In this document: positions 59,120 through 64,000 of the stretch, one piece after another
Layout of the letters: every line of letters begins with the position of its first letter
Position numbering within the stretch: position 1 is the first letter of the stretch
NCBI RefSeq assembly: GCF_003544895.1
Contig: NZ_CP032125.1
Location: 2,990,001 to 3,054,000, forward strand
DNA from: Profundibacter amoris
Lineage (GTDB): Bacteria; Pseudomonadota; Alphaproteobacteria; Rhodobacterales; Rhodobacteraceae
Reading direction: 5' to 3'
DNA length: 64,000 nt
Notes under the pieces: generated by a model
Databases searched by the model: none
Seen by the model: the letters and a program-made list of their open reading frames with translations, nothing else
What the model was told of the DNA's origin: nothing
Program-made: the position numbers and the translations under genes

Positions 59120-62100
59120 CGCACGCGCCGCCGCAATCCGAACGCCACAATGCCCAGCACATAGGCCAGCACCACCAGCGCGGCTGATCCGGCGACGAAC
59201 AGCCCGAAGGCTTCAGCCATTGATCCGCTGCCCAATGCCAGCGCTTGCGGCAAGGCTCCGCTCCACATCACCGATCCCAACGTCGCCGCGAACAGCCCCG
59301 CCATCGCCAGTGCTACGGTGCCCATTGCCAGTGCAACACCGACACCGCGCCGCCCGATCAGGCGCACAGACCGGCGCAGTGCCCGCAACTGGCGCCCGAA
59401 ATCCTGCTGCATCGCCAGCAGTGCCGGCACCAGCAACAACACCAGCACCAATCCGAAGCCCAGCCCGTAAACCAGCGTGATCACCGTCGGCTTCAGGAAC
59501 TGCGCCTGCGAGGATTTCTCGAACAACAAGGGCGCCAGCCCCAGAACCGTGGTCAATGTGGTCAACAGCACCGGCCGCAAACGGTCGGCCGTGGCATCAA
59601 TAATCGCAGGCACCAGCCCGCGTTCACGAGCGTATTCATCGACCGTGGAAATCAACACAATGGAATCGTTGATGATAATCCCCGTCATGCCGATCATGCC
59701 CACCACCGTGAACATCGACAGCGGTACATCCCACGCCATATGGCCGTAAATCGTGCCGATAAATCCGAAGGGAATAATTGCCATCACCACCATCGGCCGT
59801 GTCCAGCTGGAGAAAATCCACGCCAGTGTCAGGAATATCCCGATCAGGCACAGGCCGAACCCGACCATCGCATCCGACAGGAATTCGCGCTCGTCTTCGG
59901 ACTGGCCCGCCGCTTTCCACTCGATCCCGAACCGGCTGGCGATATCGGGCATAATCACCTCGCGCAGCTCTTTCATGATCTCGGCGGCACGGGCCGGATC
60001 ATCCTCGGAAATATCGCCATTCACCGAAACCAGCCGGATGCCGTTTTCACGCTGCACGGTGGAAAAGCCGGTTTTGCTGGTCACTGAAACAATGTCAGAC
60101 AGCGGCACATATTGCCCCGCCTTGGTGCGCAACTGCATCCGGTCCAGAAAATCGGCGGTCTTTTCCCCGTCCGGCAGCTCGACCCGGATTTCGGCCGAAC
60201 GTGCACCATCAGGATAGGTCGCCGCTTCGATCCCGTTCAACCGGTTGCGCAACACCCGCCCCAACCCGTCAATGGTAAAACCCAGCGCCTGCCCTTGCGG
60301 AGTCAGATCCAGCACCAGTTCGGCCTTGTCATAGGCCAGCGAATCTTCCAGCCCCGAGACCTCGCCATATTGCGAAAGCGCGGTTTTCAGCGCCTCGGCC
60401 GCCGCCTTGAGGGTAGAGGCATCCGCGCCGTATATATCCACCGCCAGGGCATCCCCCGACGGGCCGGAGCGCCAGCCACGGAAACTGACGGTTTCGGCCA
60501 TCGGATGCTGGCGCACCACATCCTGTAGATCGCCAACAAACTGGAAGGATGAATAGGGGCGCAGATCAGGGTCGATCAGCTCGATCGCGATCGAGCCAAG
60601 CAGCATCTTGTCCTTGTTGCGTGCACTGGCAATCGGATGGCCGGTGTTGCCGCCGATTTCGGCCACCACATAATCCAGCGGGTTCAGCCCGTAATCCTGC
60701 TCGTATTTCGCCGCCAGTTCATTCGTGGCGCGCTGCATCTCGCGCATCATGGCCAGCGTGTCTTCGCGGGTGGCCCCTTCGCTCATCGCGAAATTGCCGG
60801 TGACCGAGGAGCGTTCCGGCGCATTGAAGAACCGCCATGTCACATCGCCCCGGATGAAATGACCGACATAGATCGACAGCAGCAGCACAATCCCTGCCAG
60901 CACCGGATAGCGCGCCCAGATCACCAGCGCCATAAACTGGCGGAAAATCACATCGCGCACCCAGCCGAAACCACGGTTGAAGATGCGGCTGGGCAGGTCG
61001 TACCAGTGGTCTTTGTTGGTGTGGGCCAGGGCATGCGACATATGGTTTGGCAGGATCAGGAAACATTCGATCAGGGATGCAATCAGCACCACCGACACGG
61101 TGAAGGGAATATCGGCAATCAGATTGCCCATCGTGCCCCCCACCACAATCAGGCTGAAAAACGCAATCACCGTGGTGATGGTAGAGGAAAACACCGGTGC
61201 GGCCATGCGTCGGGCGGCATTTTCGGCGGCCTCGACCGGAGATTCGCCCAGTTCCCGCGCCCTGAAATCGGCGTGTTCGCCAACCACAATGGCATCATCC
61301 ACCACGATCCCCAGCGTGATGATCAGCGCAAACAGCGAAATCATGTTGATGGTGATCCCCGCCATATACATCATCGCAATCGCCGCCAGCATCGACGCCG
61401 GAATCCCCGCCGCAACCCAAAACGCCGTGCGGGCGTTCAGGAACAAAAACAGCAGCAAAACCACAAGCCCCAGCCCCATCAGCCCGTTTTCCAGCAGGAT
61501 ATTCAGGCGGCTGGAAATCATTTCCGCGCGGGTGCGGATCAGGTCGATCCTGACCTCGGGCGGCAGGGTCAGCAGCATCTTTTCGGCGACCTGTTCGACC
61601 TTGCCCTGAATTTCAATCGCATCGCCCCGCGCCGAGCGGTCCACCCGCACCGAAATGGCCGGATCATCGCCAACGAAATAGGCGCGGTCACGGTCCACGC
61701 CTGCCACCAGTACCCGCGCCACATCGCCCACTGTCAGGGCCGAGCCATCGGCATTGCTGCGCAATACAATCGCCGCGATCTGGTCGGCGCTGCGTTTGGC
61801 CACGCCGGTGCGCACCCGTGCATTGGCGCCCGCCACATCACCCGCCGGATCGGCGGCGGCTTCTTCGGCAATCGCGCGGGAAATCTGCTCCATTGTCACA
61901 TCGTGGCGGATCAGCGATTCCGAGGTGACCTCGACCACCGTTTCCGGCGACGCGACCCCGCGAATGGTGGCCCGCGTTACCCCCTGATTGAACAGACGGG
62001 TGACAAATTCATCGGCAAAGCGCCCAAGCTGGTCAACAGCCACAGGGCCGGTGATCACCACATCGGTCACACGATCGCGCCACGCGCCGCGCCGCACGTT

Positions 62101-62496
62101 CGGATCATCCGCCTGATCGGGCAAGGTGGTCACCGCATCCACCGCCGCCTGCACCTCGTCCGTGGCGCGGGCCATATCCCAGCCCGGTTCAAATTCGAGG
62201 GCAACAATCCCCACACCTTCGCGCGATGTGCTGTTTGACGAGGTCACACCCTCGACCGACAGCAAAACCGGCTCCAGCACCTGCACAATGGCAGAATCCA
62301 CATCCTCGGCTCCCGCGCCCTGCCAGGCAACGCTAACGGTCACTTTGTCGATCACCACATCGGGAAAAAACTGTGCCCGCATCCGTGGCAGTGCCGCGAT
62401 GCCCAACGCAAGCAACACCACCAACAGCAGGTTGGCCGCCGTATTGTGGCGGGTGAAATAGGACAGGATTCCCTTTGAGGTGCCAGTGACAGACAT
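59116..62496 (-). CDS. RND-family efflux transporter, permease subunit (HAE-1-like), with C-terminal extension
   Basis: This 1126-residue inner-membrane proton-driven pump subunit has one N-terminal and many later hydrophobic spans, two large periplasmic loops and the TM4 proton-relay segment LFALIITLGIVVDDAIVVGEHAD. Related AcrB/MexF-like proteins end near residue 1040. Here about 85 further residues hold two extra predicted membrane helices (GVALAMGTVALAMAGLFAATLGS and GLFVAGSAALVVLAYVLGIVAFG). The adaptor gene lies 3 bp upstream. Substrates are unknown, and no outer-membrane TolC-like gene is in the window. Confidence 0.92.
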   Translation of the reverse strand: MSVTGTSKGILSYFTRHNTAANLLLVVLLALGIAALPRMRAQFFPDVVIDKVTVSVAWQGAGAEDVDSAIVQVLEPVLLSVEGVTSSNSTSREGVGIVALEFEPGWDMARATDEVQAAVDAVTTLPDQADDPNVRRGAWRDRVTDVVITGPVAVDQLGRFADEFVTRLFNQGVTRATIRGVASPETVVEVTSESLIRHDVTMEQISRAIAEEAAADPAGDVAGANARVRTGVAKRSADQIAAIVLRSNADGSALTVGDVARVLVAGVDRDRAYFVGDDPAISVRVDRSARGDAIEIQGKVEQVAEKMLLTLPPEVRIDLIRTRAEMISSRLNILLENGLMGLGLVVLLLFLFLNARTAFWVAAGIPASMLAAIAMMYMAGITINMISLFALIITLGIVVDDAIVVGEHADFRARELGESPVEAAENAARRMAAPVFSSTITTVIAFFSLIVVGGTMGNLIADIPFTVSVVLIASLIECFLILPNHMSHALAHTNKDHWYDLPSRIFNRGFGWVRDVIFRQFMALVIWARYPVLAGIVLLLSIYVGHFIRGDVTWRFFNAPERSSVTGNFAMSEGATREDTLAMMREMQRATNELAAKYEQDYGLNPLDYVVAEIGGNTGHPIASARNKDKMLLGSIAIELIDPDLRPYSSFQFVGDLQDVVRQHPMAETVSFRGWRSGPSGDALAVDIYGADASTLKAAAEALKTALSQYGEVSGLEDSLAYDKAELVLDLTPQGQALGFTIDGLGRVLRNRLNGIEAATYPDGARSAEIRVELPDGEKTADFLDRMQLRTKAGQYVPLSDIVSVTSKTGFSTVQRENGIRLVSVNGDISEDDPARAAEIMKELREVIMPDIASRFGIEWKAAGQSEDEREFLSDAMVGFGLCLIGIFLTLAWIFSSWTRPMVVMAIIPFGFIGTIYGHMAWDVPLSMFTVVGMIGMTGIIINDSIVLISTVDEYARERGLVPAIIDATADRLRPVLLTTLTTVLGLAPLLFEKSSQAQFLKPTVITLVYGLGFGLVLVLLLVPALLAMQQDFGRQLRALRRSVRLIGRRGVGVALAMGTVALAMAGLFAATLGSVMWSGALPQALALGSGSMAEAFGLFVAGSAALVVLAYVLGIVAFGLRRRVR

Positions 62497-62499
62497 GCC

Positions 62500-63951
62500 C
62501 TAGCCCCCCATCTTTGCTTCGATCCGTTGCACTGTTTGCGCCGGCACCTTGTCCTTGGCCAGTTGCGCCAGAACCTTGGCTTTGGCGGCTTCGGGCATCT
62601 GGGCATTGCCTTTGACAAAGGCAATCAGCGCGGCGCGGCGTTCTTCGGACAATTCCAGCAGCGCGGCATCCTCTTGTGTTTCACCCGGACGCACCACCTT
62701 GACCTTGATCCCCGCACCCAGCAGCGGCGATCGTTCCGCCACCACATCGCGCCCGACAATTTCGGGGCCGCGCACAATCACGTCATCGCCCTGCTTGCGC
62801 AGAACCGTCACCGTGGCCTGCTCCAGCCGGTCGCCTTCGCCGATCAACAGCACATTGCCGCCGGAATCCACAGCCGATGCAGGCAACATAACCACATCGC
62901 GCAACACAGGTTCCCTGACCTTCACGGTCACAAAATCACCGGGGCGGAACCCCTGTGCCGCGTCCAGCGTGGCAAACAGCAAGCGACCGGTCAGCCCCTC
63001 GCCCACCGCCGCGCTTTCGCGGCTGATGCGGCCTTGCGCCACCATATCCGCACCGGATGATTTCAGGATCACCGAAACCGGCGCCTTGATCAGTTTGCCG
63101 TCCTCATCCAGCAGCCGCGCATATTGGCTGGTGGACAGGCGGAAGGACACTTCCAGCGCGTTCGGATCCACCAGTTGCGCCAGCCTTTCGTTCAGGGTCA
63201 CAACCCCGCCCTGCACGGCCGTCACACTGTCCAGCGTGCCGTCAAATCCGGCGTAAATTTCGGTATCGGCCAGGCGCCGCTTTGCCTCGGCCAGATTGAC
63301 CTTTTGTCGGGTAAGTCGGGTTTTGGCACGGGTCAGGCGGGCCTGTGCCTGTTGCAAGGCCTGTCGCCGCGACAGCACGGCCTGACGGGCCACAGCCTCG
63401 GCCAGTTCTGCGGCCTCGACCGCCGCATCGGTGCCAACACCGCGTTCGCGCAGGTTCTTTTGGCGGGTCAGGGCCTGAAGGCGAAGCCGCGCCTGTTCCT
63501 CGGCCGATGCAACCTCGTCACGGGCCAGAACCAGTGCCGCGTCGGCCTCTTGCAATTCGGCTTCGGCCTCGACCAGATCGCCTTTGGCCCGTTCCAGCGC
63601 GGAGCGTGCGTTTTCGGGATCGATCCGCACCAGCAAATCACCGGATTTCACGGTGCCGCCTTCGACAAAGCCGTCGGCCAGCTCCACAATCCGGCCGGCC
63701 GCTGTGGCGCGCAAATCCAGCACCCGCTGGCTGCGGACCTCGCCAAAGGCAGTCATTTCCGGCACCACATCGCCCGCTGTCGCGGTTAGCACATTCACCG
63801 AGAACACCCGTTCACGCCGTGGCTGCGCCTTGCTTTCCTGTGCCCATTTATCCTGCAAGGCGGAATAAACCGAATTGCCTGCCCATGCCAACATCCCCAC
63901 TGTCAAAGACAGCAGGAACAGGCCAACAAGGCTGCGTCGCAAGAATCGCAT
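62500..63951 (-). CDS. RND efflux periplasmic adaptor subunit (membrane-fusion protein)
   Basis: This 483-residue adaptor has an N-terminal membrane anchor (about residues 9-27, LVGLFLLSLTVGMLAWAGN), a lipoyl-like half (RATAAGRIVELADGFVEGGTVKSGDLLVRID), a long alpha-helical hairpin rich in Ala, Glu and Arg (about residues 115-215), the second lipoyl half (IYAGFDGTLDSVTAVQGGVV) and beta-barrel and membrane-proximal domains. A C-terminal charged helical tail (ELSEERRAALIAFVKGNAQMPEAAKAKVLAQLAKDK) is unusual. AGGGAAG lies before the ATG. The permease follows directly. Confidence 0.92.
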   Translation of the reverse strand: MRFLRRSLVGLFLLSLTVGMLAWAGNSVYSALQDKWAQESKAQPRRERVFSVNVLTATAGDVVPEMTAFGEVRSQRVLDLRATAAGRIVELADGFVEGGTVKSGDLLVRIDPENARSALERAKGDLVEAEAELQEADAALVLARDEVASAEEQARLRLQALTRQKNLRERGVGTDAAVEAAELAEAVARQAVLSRRQALQQAQARLTRAKTRLTRQKVNLAEAKRRLADTEIYAGFDGTLDSVTAVQGGVVTLNERLAQLVDPNALEVSFRLSTSQYARLLDEDGKLIKAPVSVILKSSGADMVAQGRISRESAAVGEGLTGRLLFATLDAAQGFRPGDFVTVKVREPVLRDVVMLPASAVDSGGNVLLIGEGDRLEQATVTVLRKQGDDVIVRGPEIVGRDVVAERSPLLGAGIKVKVVRPGETQEDAALLELSEERRAALIAFVKGNAQMPEAAKAKVLAQLAKDKVPAQTVQRIEAKMGG

Positions 63952-64000
63952 CTGGAACTTCCCTCTGGATCGCGGTCAGTTCCCAATATAAGCAGTATCA

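Noticed and set aside
60637-62238. A 533-codon plus-strand open frame antisense to the RND permease.
   Set aside because: It mirrors a conserved transporter in high-GC DNA, is rich in His, Arg, Gln and Asp, and has no family motif.
1-64000. tRNA, rRNA, CRISPR arrays, prophage or toxin-antitoxin modules.
   Set aside because: Looked for by eye in all gaps; no cloverleaf, spaced direct repeats or phage genes were seen. A covariance-model scan would be decisive for small RNAs.

Overview
The window is 64 kb of dense, high-GC chromosome from an alphaproteobacterium, most likely a member of the Rhodobacteraceae (Roseobacter-type). The evidence is the pairing of crotonyl-CoA carboxylase/reductase with ethylmalonyl-CoA mutase (ethylmalonyl-CoA pathway), an aa3-oxidase subunit IV miniprotein, a TauE/TIGR02186 pair, an SDHAF4-like DUF1674 protein, the rsmI-yraN-gshB order, and several short palindromic intergenic repeats of a kind I associate with this family. 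No rRNA, tRNA, CRISPR array, prophage or plasmid function was seen. I recognise about 68 genes. No gap without a gene exceeds about 260 bp.

Layout. 1-5.7 kb (minus): start of an M3 peptidase, an amino-acid ABC permease and binding protein, a membrane-anchored MoeB/ThiF protein, dut, coaBC and a ChaN-like protein. 5.8-9.8 kb: cobU plus a histidine phosphatase, a secreted phospholipase-A2-like protein, a GST and comM. 9.8-13 kb (minus): alpha/beta hydrolase, gshB, yraN, rsmI. 13-18.6 kb (plus): LpoA-like lipoprotein, glnD, murJ. 18.6-23.2 kb: a rhomboid-fold protein without catalytic residues, trpS, a VOC protein, a universal stress protein, a NifU-like Fe-S protein, tsaB and rimI. 23.3-28 kb: a complete BMP-type nucleoside ABC importer ending in a strong terminator. 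28-32 kb: TauE plus TIGR02186, an SDR and a RecD-like helicase. 32-38.5 kb: ccrA, a PlsB-like acyltransferase, a small secreted protein, a complete IS5-family element (35498-36344) and ecm. 38.7-44.3 kb: PepSY protein, cytochrome b561-type protein, truB, phosphodiester glycosidase, rbfA, dapB, two tiny genes and an RsmB-type methyltransferase. 44.4-52.3 kb: DMT transporter, queG, GST, mtgA, a molybdenum-cofactor operon (fdhD, mobA, mobB-moeA fusion) and azlCD. 52.3-58.2 kb: NlpC-like lipoprotein, cox subunit IV, MBL hydrolase, acyl-CoA dehydrogenase, tsaC and algH. 58.3-64 kb: DsbD-N-like protein and an RND efflux pair.

How the genes work together. Most are housekeeping: tRNA and rRNA modification (tsaB, tsaC, truB, queG, rsmI, rsmB), ribosome maturation (rbfA, rimI), wall synthesis (murJ, mtgA, LpoA-like, dapB) and cofactor supply (coaBC, Moco genes, cobU). 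ccrA and ecm act in the same carbon-assimilation pathway, and ecm needs the cobalamin that cobU helps to make. The main accessory signals lie between genes. Two palindromic elements of about 111 bp, flanked by TA, supply the stop codons of the genes beside them. Three other dispersed hairpin repeats sit mostly at gene 3' ends. Several dyads overlap control regions, notably one that covers the ribosome-binding site of the VOC gene. I did not find an obvious new defence or biosynthetic system.
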